DNA of 64,000 nucleotides from Pterobdella sp. o SKG-2022. Lineage: Eukaryota; Annelida; Clitellata; Hirudinida; Piscicolidae. The DNA is taken from assembly GCA_964035795.1 (NCBI GenBank), contig OZ038321.1, positions 23,318,850 through 23,382,849 on the forward strand. The letters run 5' to 3'. Of this stretch, positions 1 to 13,444 are shown piece by piece (positions within the stretch are counted from its first letter, which is position 1; each line of letters opens with the position of its first letter). A program made the translations under genes and the position numbers. The notes beneath the pieces were generated by a model. The model searched no databases, was not told the origin of the DNA, and worked only from the letters and a program-made list of their open reading frames with translations.

Positions 1-482
1 TTTATTTAGTTTGAGATAAATTAAAATTTTTTTTTTAACGTTAAGTAAAGTAATAGCCTATTAAAAAAATAAAGTATTGTCTCGATGTTTTGTATTCAAT
101 AAGCTTTAATTAGTATGAAGGCTTCAAATGACCTATTTTTAGGCCAACTTAAATGATTTTTAACGGTTATAATGTTTCGAAAACATCAAAAATAAATTAA
201 AAAACAATAATTTATCCTATTTTTTATCTTAAATTATTTATCCAACCATATGTAATATCAAAAGTAATTTATAAATTAATTGTAAACTTGCGAGAACATA
301 AGTTAAGTTAGGAACATATAGAGTGTACATCAATAATGTGTTTCTAATCAGCTATATAGTATAAGACATTGATAGTGTTGTACAATATGTACCAATCTTC
401 ATTCAATAACCATTTTTAAGGTATTGATTCAACTCTGAAAAAGTACATGTGATTTTTTTTAAACTAAACGTGAACTTTATAA
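1..482. other. AT-rich upstream flank, no gene seen
   Basis: I see no open frame, RNA gene or clear repeat here. The stretch ends at the start codon of the hydrolase gene, so it should hold that gene's promoter and 5' UTR, but I recognise no promoter element in the AT-rich background. Confidence 0.4.
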
Positions 483-3400
483 ATGGATGGTCCAATGTTA
501 CTTTCACTGTTGAAATGGATTACAATTCTAGTTATTATATATGCAGTTTACTACCTTATATTTGAAGTTCGGGTTAGTGACACGAGATGAATAATGAAAT
601 ACTATTACATTGTGGTAGTTTCTAAACTATTTTTAGTAAATGCCTGCTGATGGTTTTCCAATAAAACTAACAGCTTTCTAATAAACTTTTTAATACCTTT
701 GCGTTTTATTTCACCATCTAATTCGTAGCCTAAGACATTGATTATGTCACATTGTATTGAATTCTCCATCAGAAACCACATGTGCATTGCAATGACCATA
801 AACTGTTGTTTCTGCAAAAACATGCTCCCATATTCTTCAAGAAGTTTTGGGCCACTTTTTATTTCATTGAGCCCAGGCTTCATACAATCTTCAAAAATTC
901 TTTCATGGAAGAAAAAACATCAACTACAAAAGGTGAAAATGTTCAAATATTCGTTTGAGTAAATTGAAAATTAAGAAAAAATAAAAATTTATCAAGTTAT
1001 TCGTGAAATGAACTTGAATTATTGAAACTCAATGTTGATGACAGTATGAAAAAGGTATGAGAAACAAACACGAAGTTTTTGTTAAATAAAAAGCACTTCG
1101 CTTTTGATCACTTGGTAATGTAAGATTTTCTAATGGGAAGTTTTGTGTATAACGTTAAAAAATGCTGTGTTTGTTTCTCTCATGAAGCTTTTCGTAGTTC
1201 AAACTTACATTATCAAGTGGACTGGAAAATGAAATAGATGCCTCATGTTTATTATGATAAAGCTGTCTCAGCCTGTTCTACTTTTACTATAAAAACTAAA
1301 TTTATGTTAAATTATAAATTTGAGCTCTTGAACTTCAGAGAACTTTTCGAATTAGCTGATGGGGAGGTGGTAGCCTTGGACTGGTCTGACAAGTACTATG
1401 TCGAGTAATTAACATTATTCTCTATAAATTATTTCCTAGGACTAGCTCTGAAACTGTTGGTATAAAACTAAAACACTGTTTTATTATTTTATGTTATTTC
1501 TAATATTATTCATACAGAACTCTGAATAAAAAGGATAAAGGAGACCGGAATCGGCCAATAATTTTCGTTTTACCAGGTTTTTTAGGTGAGTTCACTGCAT
1601 AAAATCAGTAAAATGAAAAAATTTCTTAGTTTGCAAATTATAAAAATCCAATAAGCAAAAATGTGAAAAAAGTTGAAAAGTTATTTTAATACTTTTATTA
1701 AACAAAGAATTAATTTTTCTCCACTTGACAATATGAGTGCGATTTGCGAAAATCTTAGTGAAATTCAATAAACTTTAAAAATAGTGTTATTGTTGTTTTT
1801 TTTACAAAGTTACATTAATACTCATTATGAGGAGCATATTACTACATATTATAAGCATATTACTACATTCAAACGTCTAAAAATCAAATACGTGTCCATA
1901 AAAAACAGAATAATTTTTCTGAAACGATGCCTTCACCACAATATCATCCCCAAGTTCTTACAAAACTCTTGCCCATTGAAGACAATACGTTCAAAACAAC
2001 TGACTTCAAGATACCGAATTGACTTATTGAAAGATTGCTATAAAACAGAATTAAAAAACTTCTACATTCTAAGAAAAAAAATGGAAGACCAAACCAATTT
2101 TCTGAAAAGTAAGCTTAAAATTGATGACTTCAATAATATAATAAAAATCACAAGTATAGCTTATGAGAGAGAATTCCAGAAAAACAAACAAAAACTAAAA
2201 AACAAGTTTGAAATTATACAAAAAATGAATTTACAAAACCCTAATACATAATCGCCCAACAACTATTTCAAATCAAGTCCTTCAACTTTAAAACGAACCT
2301 CTGCCACCACACGCAATATCACTCTTGAATAAAGGACCAAAGTTTGCTTTAACACACCGAAAAATTCCTTTTATGAACATAATTTGTTGTACGGAAAAAG
2401 CAGCACAAAGTCTAGAAAGAGCTGGCCTTCCTGAAACTGGTGAAAAGTTGCGACAAGATGTTTCCCATATCCTCTACTTAGCAAAAAAGAAATCAAGTAC
2501 ATCCAGCAATTTAACAAACTATGAAAAAAAGGTTTAAAATATTTGAAGGAAAAAATAAAAACCAATAAATTGTCTATTACCCCACAAGACAAGGGCATTG
2601 GTTTTGTTGTACTACCTTCCAATCAACTTAAAAAAAAGCTATAGAAGCCTTTAAAAATATTAAATCAGAAATGAAAGACAAAAAAACACTTTAGAAATTA
2701 AAATCCAAAAAAAACTACTGGAACTGAAAAAAGAGGAAAAATTGTCAGAAAATGAATATAAACAAATTTATCCTTCAGGTTCTTTGATTCCTGTAGCTTA
2801 CTCGTTAATAAAAGCTCACAAAAAAAACAAAAACTTTCCTGCAAGAAACATTATATCACATCGAGGTTGTCCCCAAGAAGCTCTGGCATCATATCTTATA
2901 CCACTCATCCAACCATTAGTCGATGCTTGTGACTACACATGTAAAAACTCTGTAAAACTCGTTCAAAGCCTCAAAGAAATAACTTTAAAGGAAGACGAAT
3001 ACCTGGTAAGCTTTGATGCAGAAGCTATATTCCCATCAATACCTCTACAAAAATGCATAGCTTTAATCAATAAAGAATTGAAAAAAGATACATATCTCCA
3101 TAAACGAACAAGTCTCACAGCCGATGACATCACGGGTGTTATAAATTTATGCATGTTTTCAGCTAATTTCATATATGATAACACAATATACAGCATGAAG
3201 GACTCGGGACCTATGGGCTCAGCCTTATGGTACCCATAGCACAGATTTGGATGAACTTCACTTTTAATGAATCCATAAAAATTGCAAAAAAAGGAAGTTA
3301 AGAACGCCTCGCTCACTAAAAATATATATGGATGACACTTTCGGAATTTTGAAAAAGAATAAGGAAAACATTGAGTTTATTAATATCCTCGATGAAATCG

Positions 3401-6400
3401 ATGAAAATGTAAAGTTTACCTTCGAAACCGAAACTGATCATAAAGCTCAAAAACAAAAGTTGCTTTAAAGAAGGATGAAAATGAAACAAAAGAACGTAAA
3501 AGTCACATATCATGGGTTTCTATTCCGTATATTCCACGTTTGAATGAAGCACTTAAAAAAATTTCATAAAACACAATAGTTCCTTCCATAGCTTCTCTGG
3601 GCCCAAATTAGGAGACATACTATGCTCATTTAATTAATCAAAACATAAAAAAATAGACCAAAAAGGAGTTTACAAATTAGCATGCTCTTGCGATATGAAT
3701 TAAAGCGTATATTGGCCAAACAAAAGTGAGTATAAAAACCCGAATGAAGCAGCACAGGTCTGATGTTAAATCAAAAAAGGCTGACTCAGAAATATCTGGG
3801 ATTAGCAAACATGCTCGCGATTGTACCCATGGAAAAATTAACTGGGAGACTCCTGAGATTTTACAAATTGAAAAAGAAAAAAACAAGTTTTCACTACAAA
3901 AAAATCTCTTGGTGAGGGAGAGCTTTGAAATAAAAAACACAATTCTGTTTTCAATGGCTATAATGACCTACAACTCATAGTTAATACTAATGCCTGGGAT
4001 CCAATATTAAAGGATTTGAAAAAAATTGAACGGGGCAATGACCGAAGGGGGACATAGAGATTAATTTTTCTTGATAAAAAGTGACATCGTTTAGAAAATT
4101 ATTTTTCTTTGAAGTACTCTTGAACAATTAATTATTTGAAATAATAGCATTGAAATTAAAATAACTTCTGTTTTTTTGAATAATTGACTAATTCTTAATT
4201 ATAGTCTTTGAATCACTATATAACCATAGTTACGGTTTTATTTTTTTCGCTAACGCTTTATGATAAGGCTAAACTTATCGAAAATTATAGCTTCCGATTT
4301 TCAATAAATGTATTAAAAATTCCTCTTATTTGATGTTTTTCGTTACAAAATGTTATTTTTGTTGAATATTGAGTTAAATACTAGTCTAAGCAATCAAATA
4401 ATCTACTCAACTGCACTATAAAACATGAAGTTTTATCAAACTCTCAGGTCACAGCAGGCTACCTGAACTCAAAAGATTGGTAGCGCAGTGTGATTCCGAT
4501 GGCTACAGGTTAAAAAATAAAACATTTTGAGCTGAATATTTTTTATAAACTTTCATCATAAGCCTGTAGAAACTACCAGGTGACTGTTTTATAAAGATTG
4601 AAACATCATCAGCATACATCTAAGTTATATAATGTTATAACGTGCAGGGGTGTGGTGATGAACTACAGGGGATTCGGAGGCATGCCTTTGACTGTTAGTC
4701 TATCCCTCTTGGGTGTTTTAATTTTATAATTTTTTTTATCAAATTTTGGTTTTTTGAAAACTATAAAACTATCTGAAATTTGCTTTATTTTGGAAATTAT
4801 AAAAATAATTTGATATAATCTTTTGAAATTCCAAAAATAAATTATTGTAATAAAACTTTTTAGAGAAGAAAGTTTAGTTCAGCTCCAGACTGGACAGACG
4901 TAGATCATTTGGTGGGGTGGCTACATGAGCACAACCCGTCAGCTCCTCTCGTTGCTGTGGGCCTGTCTCTTGGAGGGTGGGTGTTTCTCTGCTGGTCATC
5001 ATTACTCCTGCTTAAATTTAAAGTTATCATAATCAATTTTAATTTTAAGCATTTTCATAAACGTTTTTGGTTTGATAAATCATGTTTAAACTTAATGAAA
5101 TTTGACGAAATGTTCCAGAATGATTCTGCTCGGCTACTCTTCCAGTAAGAAATGCAAAAACGTGTCCAAACTCACTTGCATAATGACCATTTTTTCAGCA
5201 TGGGACGTTTTAGCATCACACAAGTCACTAGAAACTCGCCTGAATAAAGCTTTGTTTCAAAAAGTTTTTGAAAAATACACAAAACGCTTTATTAAAAAGT
5301 AGGTATTTATTGATATTAAAAGCCAATATGAAATCTACTTGCAAACGCTAGTTCTGCAAGTAAATTTTTAAATTAAAATTGAATATAACCAATTGTAAAA
5401 TATTCTTGTGTTTATGTTGGTGTATAGTACATGAATAAAGATTTTCATAAAAAATTTTGTTTGAAATAATTATTGAAAAATGCAATAAATTGAAATTAAA
5501 AACTTTTGGAAAATTTAATTTGAAATTCAACAGCCATCAATGTTTTAACTATTTGACACTTTTCATTGAGAAATTTTAAACAAATAATTTCCATTGTATT
5601 GTGAATGAAATGATTCAACTAAAAAATTTTAGGAATGGAAAGCTCTTAGCTGGCCTCATAGATTTCGATGCATTTCATTTGTAATTTCTATCTTCCAACA
5701 TTTTCTTCTAATTCTATTCATTGTTGATATCTATTTAAATTGCTCAGTAATAAAAAAAAAACAAGAATCATTAATAATTATTCTTAGTGTAAAAGCAAAG
5801 CAGAAGCTGATTCCCTTTTGTACGGTATTCTGGGTTACAATTCTAATGCAGATTATTATCTTGCGGCCAGCAACCAGAAAAAAGTGAAACATTAATTCGT
5901 CTAATTATAATACAAATCATTATATTTAATTGAAATAAATTTCATTAAAAAACAAATGTCTACTGCGCATTATAGGTTCATCGATATCATAAAGTTGAAT
6001 TAACAAATCCATTGAAGTTTGAAGCATTAAACCTACAAACCTTTACACCAAGGTACATGACATGCAAGTTCCAATACTCAACCTCACATCTGAAGACGAC
6101 GCTTTCTATCCACACACTTGTGAGAGATAATGAAGTTTTGTCAGATTAAATTGTAGTAATAACTCTGTAGCTTACACTCACACATTAAAAATATGGTTAT
6201 ACTTCATTGAAACTATTACTTTATGTGGTAAAAACAACCAAACTTCATTTTCTATACACCATATATAATTATCAAAAAAATTAAAAAATGATGCCATGTT
6301 GAAACCTTTTGAGAACATGAATTCCCAAAACAGCCACGCCAACAGAGAAGGCATCTAAAAGCGACAAAGTGGTGATTGTGAGCACAAAAAGAGGGGGCCA

Positions 6401-7023
6401 TTTGGGGTTCATAGATGCCTTGTGGTTCAACCAAAAGGGGACATGAATGTTTTTATAGGGTAACCTTCGTCACTTATGACCATGCTTGGTTTAAGTCTAT
6501 ACCCAAAAATCGTTTCAACGAAATAGTTCTTATTTAGAAGGTCTATAAGTAGAATGTTTTATGATGTAGGCTCCATATTGAATTATAATGAGTTTATTTA
6601 CATACATTTATACAACAAGAATTTACTCTATGCTTTTTTAACTCTAGGTTTTTTTTGAAGATTAATTTAAAGATTGTTTACTCACGTACACTGAAAAATT
6701 AGCAGAGCTGGAAAATACGATGCAACTTAACGTTATTCGATACAATAATTTTATATCAATCTCTATAGCATATACTGTATTAGAAAGTTTATACCAGTAG
6801 TAAAGTGAAATTGAGTAATTGATGTTATAGAAAAATAGAGCTGTTACTCAAGATAAATTAATTGTTAATTGAAAAACTTTCATTTAAAGTTTATCGTATA
6901 TTTTAGACTACTGAATATTTTCCAATTAATTTTAACTTTCCACAAGTGGGGTATTATGAGCGAGTCTTTTCACAGAATGTTCATGCTATGTTGAATCATG
7001 GCAGAGAGCTCAAAACACATTGA
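483..7023 (+). CDS. ABHD3: ABHD1/3-like alpha/beta hydrolase (phospholipase-type), multi-exon
   Basis: Membrane-anchored serine hydrolase; vertebrate ABHD3 cleaves medium-chain and oxidised phosphatidylcholines (family knowledge). Exons by homology and phase: 483-572 (start Met and one hydrophobic anchor, LLKWITILVIIYAVYYLIF), 1339-1404 (RELFELADGEVVALDW), 1518-1585 (RPIIFVLPGFLG, oxyanion region), 4448-4508, 4648-4693 (VVMNYRGFGGMPLT), 4864-4976 (ends at the nucleophile elbow GLSLGG), 5119-5298, 5633-5680, 5796-5883 (GYNSNADYYLAAS), 6053-6119 (VPILNLTSEDD, catalytic Asp), 6334-about 6444 (GGHLGF, catalytic His) and 6947-7023 (YYERVFSQNVHAMLNHG, stop TGA). All three triad residues are present. 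Phases agree from 1339 to 6444. An exon for the region after the anchor is expected between 573 and 1338 but was not found. The last junction lacks a GT donor (see findings). The intron 1586-4447 carries a Penelope-like element. ABHD1 and ABHD3 cannot be told apart here. Confidence 0.87.
605..883 (-). CDS. hypothetical 92-residue ORF, antisense in hydrolase intron
   Basis: Single uninterrupted frame on the minus strand inside the first intron of the hydrolase gene. It starts MKPGLNEIKSGPKLL and is mixed hydrophobic and charged rather than low complexity. An in-frame stop lies just upstream of the Met with no acceptor AG between them, so if real it starts here. I recognise no family. A chance ORF or transposon relic is equally possible. 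Confidence 0.2.
   Translation of the reverse strand: MKPGLNEIKSGPKLLEEYGSMFLQKQQFMVIAMHMWFLMENSIQCDIINVLGYELDGEIKRKGIKKFIRKLLVLLENHQQAFTKNSLETTTM
1109..1219. mobile_element. MITE-like element with 16-bp inverted ends
   Basis: The left end CACTTGGTAATGTAAG (1109-1124) is mirrored by CTTACATTATCAAGTG (1204-1219), one mismatch in 16. The 79-bp interior has no coding. The right end carries the AGCTTTTCGTAG...CTTACATTATCAAGTG motif found at several other places in the window. It lies in the hydrolase intron just before the exon at 1339. Probably a small non-autonomous DNA element. Confidence 0.55.
1784..4070 (+). pseudogene. Decayed Penelope-like retroelement (RT + GIY-YIG endonuclease)
   Basis: Remnant in the same orientation as the host gene, inside its 2.9-kb intron. 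In order: a Lys-rich N-terminal segment (1784-2251), a second piece (2325-2537), the reverse transcriptase fingers/palm (2742-3239, with LIKAHKKNK, LVSFDAEAIFPSIPL and DSGPMGSAL motifs), the catalytic YMDD segment with following thumb (about 3325-3466, another frame), and a C-terminal GIY-YIG nuclease part (about 3700-3980, YIGQTKVSIKTRMKQH). An RT followed by a C-terminal GIY-YIG domain is characteristic of Penelope-like elements. The pieces lie in different frames with stops between, so it cannot make an intact protein. Confidence 0.85.
4222..4346 (+). repeat. Dispersed ~130-bp repeat, copy A
   Basis: Matches, almost base for base over about 125 bp, the reverse complement of 22446-22583, and over a shorter core 32206-32285. 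The core contains TTTTATGATAAGGCTAAACT followed by TATCGAAAATTATAGC; GATAAG and CTTATC can pair as a small hairpin. No coding. It lies between the Penelope-like remnant and the next hydrolase exon. Confidence 0.7.
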
Positions 7024-8592
7024 ATTTGTTCGTTATATCCTTCAGAGCAATTCTGCAGAGATTTCTGGTGAATTTTTGTTAAATCGAGTTATTTTGTGAA
7101 ATTATTCAGTTGTGTTTATTTTATTTCACTCTTGTTTTATTTTTTATTGTTTTTTAGACAATATTATGTTTGAAGGTTGATGTTTTAGTATCATATTTTT
7201 AAAATTTATAGTTAGACTTTAGTTTTACAGCAAAACCTGTGATTTGTTTGAAAGTAAAGTATTTATTAACATGAATCAAAATTTATAAGAGTCAGAAAAT
7301 TTCTTCTATCATTTTTTTACTCACCGGTTATAGATTATACCATGTAGTGAATCGACCAATAAATTCCTGTTGAACAGGGATTTGAATAGCTCTATAGGTA
7401 TGCTTTACACTGCACTACTTTTTTCAACAAAAAATAATGGAAAATAGTCATCAATAAAATGACTTTTGCGTTTTCAAAAAAAATTAAAAGAATCATTATT
7501 CACCTTCAAAACTTTATAGCCTTGAATTATTTAGGTTTTTAGTTGGAGTTCACTCATCTTTTTCAGATAAAACTTGCTTAGTTTTAAAAGAAAATTTTTT
7601 CTTTTAACGTTATATATATTACTTAAACTTTTATTTACTTTTTTTTTTGAAGCTTTCAAATGGTAGCATTCAAGTTAGATTCAAGTTCGAGTGTAATACC
7701 ATTCATTGTTATTTTAAATTCAAAAAACTTTTACACGAGTTTTTTCAAACAAAAAAATGAAATTGAATTTGGAAATGAATATTTAATTTTTTTTAAAACA
7801 AAAAAATGCTCCGAGAAACGCTTCCAAAATCAAAAAATAACAAACTTGTCAATTTGTGCATGAAAAATTTAATCTTTGCGATAGATTTATAACATTTGAT
7901 GATATGATTTGAATTACAGTTGAATTTTTTATGAATATTTGAGCAGTGAAAATATAATTTCACTTTTAATTCAAGTTCATTGTTTTTCATTTAAATATCT
8001 TCATGTACATTCGAGCATTGCATTCGAAATTGCATTTATTTACAATTTGATAGCTTCATTTAAAAAATTTTATTTTCCCAAAAATTACCGATGGAAAAAA
8101 GTTTGATTTTAAATAACCATTAATTTTCTTTTATTTCATAAGTTCAACTTTAAATATTTATTATGATAAAGCTACAGTTTCAGGCAACTTTGTGTAAAAC
8201 GGCTACACTTCTCCTTATTCTTAAATGTGTTTCCTTGAATTTCTAGGTTAGATCTGATAGAAAACTAAATTTATATTTCCATAAAAACTTGATACCAACA
8301 GTAGGATGATTATGAAAGACTGAGAATCTATTTTTGAATATTTTGTGATTTAAAGATTTCTGAAACATTGGAAGATTTATTCTGATAATATTTTCTCAGA
8401 AATGAATTCTTTTGAAAATCCATAAAGCCATGTAAAAACAATAAATGAGTTAATTTTAGTTTGAACAAAAGTTTGTATTTTAGTAAAATCAGTTTGATTA
8501 ATGTCAGCATAGTAAAAATATTATTTCACATTGTAAAGCTACATTGGCGAAAAACTGTTTATGACGATATAATTTCATTAGTGGAATGGAAT
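7024..8592. other. Intergenic, AT-rich, no supported gene
   Basis: Lies between the convergent ends of the plus-strand hydrolase gene and the minus-strand gene that ends at 8593. Frames here are short and Phe/Lys/Asn-rich, as expected by chance in AT-rich DNA. Both 3' UTRs should fall here. Confidence 0.5.
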
Positions 8593-10130
8593 CTAGTGGC
8601 GGTGGAAAATACATGATTTTGATCTCAAGAATGTCATCAACTTCCATTTCAACGGTGTCCTACATTTTTTCATGCAAATCTTATTTTCTTCGTTTCTTTC
8701 TGCGTCTTTTTCTTCAATTTTTTTGGCGCCACGTTTTTTGATTGGTTCTGTAGAGTCTTCCATTGCATCCGTTGAGGTTTGCATGTCGAGTTTTGTCTGG
8801 TTTTTACCTATTTCTTGATCTTTTTCGTCAAAATGTAACTTTCCATCTTTTACATCTTCATCAAACGAAATTATTTTAGAATTACTTTTTTGTCTTTTGA
8901 CTATTTTATTTGAACAAATAAATTTCTGATCACAGTGTTTTTTCAAGTAGTTTTTACCGTCGTTGTTTATTTTGAAAGATTCTTTTTTAGGTGTTGAAGT
9001 AATGTTGTGGTGCTGAGAATGAGTGTCTAAAAAACTGAGTGGCGATGCCACTGAATCGTCACTCACAGAACTCCGCCGCAAACCAGATTCCTTCTCAAAA
9101 TTGGGTCTTTCACATGAGGAAATTTTTTTGATCAATTTATTGGGAAACATTTTTTTTGAAGGAAATTTAAAACTGTTTCTGTCTATTGCTTTGGGGCCGT
9201 AAGGAGAGGTTTGACAGCTGTTGGCTTCATGGGATCCCTCATTGTAGGATTGAATGAGACTGTCGACAATCTTCATTTCAAACTCTTCCGCAGCTCTCTG
9301 TCTTCTTTCTTGTACAATGGCAGCTGTATGGTGCATGTCTTGCGTTTGGCACATAGTCTCCAAGATTTTTTCCTTCACTCTTTTCAACATTCCACTCGAA
9401 CACATCGATGAATTCTTGGCCATTAGGAAGGTAGAGTGTTGGAATTCATTGAAACTTATTTTACGGGTGAGAGATTTAGGCCTGGACTTTTGACTGACTG
9501 TGTTTTGGACCCACAAGGCAGGAATCTGAATGCTCTCTGTTGAACACCTTAAAGTTTCTATGTCATCTGTGATGGACCATAAGAAAACAATAATTTTATT
9601 GAATGTTCTTGAAAGAAACTTATTCAAGCATTTTTTGAACTTTTTTGAAAATTTTCATAAAAACTAAAGAAAATTGAAGAAGCAAAAAATTAGTTATTCG
9701 AAGCGAACAATACGTGGTTTGACGCGAAAACAACGTTTGATTGACGTGGGAATGTTTGTGTTGGACAATGGGTTTTGTACGAGACCTTAATTGAAAGATT
9801 CACACGTACTTGATTTATTCCTTTTGACGGGCTTCTTTGGTCGCAAATCTCTGGGAGAAGCATCTGAGTCTGTAATAAAAACAATAATAAAGATTTATTC
9901 TTTCTATTATTATGAAACACATTGGCGGGAAACATCGTCATCCGTTCAGAATAAATGCAGATCAACAGTAGCAGTAGTAATAATCATAAATAATTAAAAA
10001 CATCAAACCGCTTTTGCATCTATCTGTGTAGGTCTTGGTCCGACGAGAGGTGGTAGGAGGGTTAGTAGAGAGGAGAATATTAATTGTGTGGCTTCTGTGG
10101 TACGGAACTTTCTTCTCTGGGGCAATCATT
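8593..10130 (-). CDS. Unrecognised Ser/Lys-rich protein, three exons
   Basis: Exons in transcript order: 10130-10009 (MIAPEKKVPYHRSHTIN..., with SRRTKTYTDR), 9869-9810 (SDASPRDLRPKKPVKRNKS) and 9566-8593 (about 324 codons to the stop). Each junction is GT...AG and phases agree (1/1 at both). The first exon starts with a splice acceptor just before its Met, so more 5' exons may exist. The protein is hydrophilic and basic, with SP and TP sites, a probable helix around VQERRQRAAEEFEMKIVDSL, and a Lys/Glu-rich C-terminal third. That composition fits a nuclear or cytoskeletal regulator, but I recognise no domain. Spliced structure and less AT-biased codons make it a real gene rather than a chance frame. 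Confidence 0.7.
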
Positions 10131-12273
10131 CTGAGAGTTTTTAATTTTTTTTATTGAAAAAAAAATTTTATTTTCATAAAATTTCAACAAAAAATAATTT
10201 TAAGTAATTTAAAATATTCTCTTTATGTACCAATCTATTTAAACTTTTAACTTCTCAAATATTTTGATGTATTTTCATAAAAAAATTTTTTTTAATTCCC
10301 GTTAATTCATTAAAACATCTGTCTCAATGAATTAATTAAAATATTATAAATTAGCATGAAATATTTGAGAAATAAGTTTTATCAAAGTAAAAAACTTCAA
10401 ATATGTTTCAGAATCATAATAAAATATGTATAAGAAACATTTTTTAATGGGATGAAATAAGAGGAAAACTCTTTTTACACTCCCTATCAATTCCAAGTCC
10501 CATCAATTCGAGGTCCCATTTAGGCACCATTAGATGCCATTAGGTATTTGGAAATAAGTGTTCATGTTGATCTCCATAATTTCAAAATGCGTCATTTCTA
10601 ATGCTATGTTTGTATGGATCTATCAATAGCAGTTATTTTTGTTTTCTATTACAATTGCAATATAGATGTCTGTTATAGTTTCATAACGATATTTGTTATA
10701 GCTTCAAGTCATAGTTTGCAATAGCTGTTCTGAGGTCAAATTTGTTGAGTTTTTGAATATGGAGAAAGACTTATGTAATATTAATGATCGAATGTTTCAT
10801 TTATTCAAGTCTTTTCGCTTATTTTAGTTTTCCTTCATTTTTGAAAATTTAGTGTTAATTTTTCAAAATTTCAGTAGACAGTTATTATTGCTTTTTTTAT
10901 TATGTATCAATTTATGTTTTTTGATAACACGTTGGATATAAATATTAGATGAAAAATAATTAATTTTGCACAAATAATCAAAATTTTTTATTTTTCGTAA
11001 GCTTTTGCTTTTTTAAATTTTGTTCAAAGTCTTTTCATCATTAAAGGAATATAATTATAAAACATTGTAGTTGGAAAGATATTTCAGCATAAAAATGAAA
11101 TTAAAAGTTTAATATTTGACATTCATAAAAATTAAGTTTCCAACTTCAATTCAAATTAAATACAAAGCCATGTGTAATTTTGTTCATGATTATTTTTAGA
11201 TATTAGTTGGAAAGGCCAGACAAATTGGCCTTCACAAAAAACATTTGATTGCTTTTAGTTTCTAGTTGAATAATAAGAAAAAGTGATGCGCAAAAAGCTA
11301 TCAAAACAAAACTTGAGTAGTATTTACCATCATTTCCGTTTTTTTCAAATTTCGTGCTACTTTTGCACCAATATTTGACTACTAATATGAATATTTAATG
11401 ATTGTTCTTCACTTTTTTTTTCTTTTTCGAAAACTTTGAAGTACAATCTAAAAAGTACTCAAGTTTTTGGTGCCTACATGTTATAAAACAAAAAAACAGA
11501 ACTACTTTTGCTCATTTTCGTTTTTTTATTATAATATTTTTCATTTTTAATGCTTAGATTTTTCATATTGTTGTGTTAAAACTGGGATAAAAGAGAGAAT
11601 GGAGCGTACACCCAGTATCGATTTGTGTCATGTAACTAGGCGAGTCCAAACAATAATAACACAAATAATAGTAGGGAGACAATTATAACAAAATTTACAA
11701 TTTCATTCTGATTTTTTCATCTCAACAAATTGGAACAAAAAAATTAGAAAAAAAAAATTATGTTTTAAAACTAATAATTGAGCTGAAATCTAAATTAAGA
11801 TTTAAACTTTTTTTTATTACGTTTACATGGAAACCGATCAAGATCAGAATGCAATTGATTGTTTTAAGGGTCCATCAATTCATTTTTGGTCTGTTTTTGT
11901 CTTCATGCCACGTCTAGACCTGTGTTTGTGTGCATGGAAAAAAAGATAAAGAGAATTTGATTAATAAGTTAGAAGGGTTTCAAAAAGAAAAAAATGATGG
12001 TTTTATGCTCTTTTCAAACATGAAGCAAACAATGAAAAACAAAAAAAATAAAAATGAAAAAAAAATTTTTAAAATAATAAAAAGTGGTGATTAAAAAAAA
12101 ACTGATAAGGATGAAGAGGATGACGACGAGGATGAAGATGAGTAATACAAGTTTAGAGGAATTGCACTTTAGTTTTATGGATGTGGTTAGAGCTGAAAAA
12201 ACATCTCTGTGTTTTATCTTTGTGTTCAGTCCTTGCTTTGTTGAGGAGGTTGTTGCAAAAGAAATTGAGTGGG
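10131..12273. other. Intergenic, AT-rich, low complexity
   Basis: No supported exon. The end of this stretch (about 11940-12270) is A- and GA-rich and leads directly into the trinucleotide array. A long frame starting at 12084 is open only because the array has no stops. Confidence 0.5.
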
Positions 12274-13444
<1,171 letters not shown>

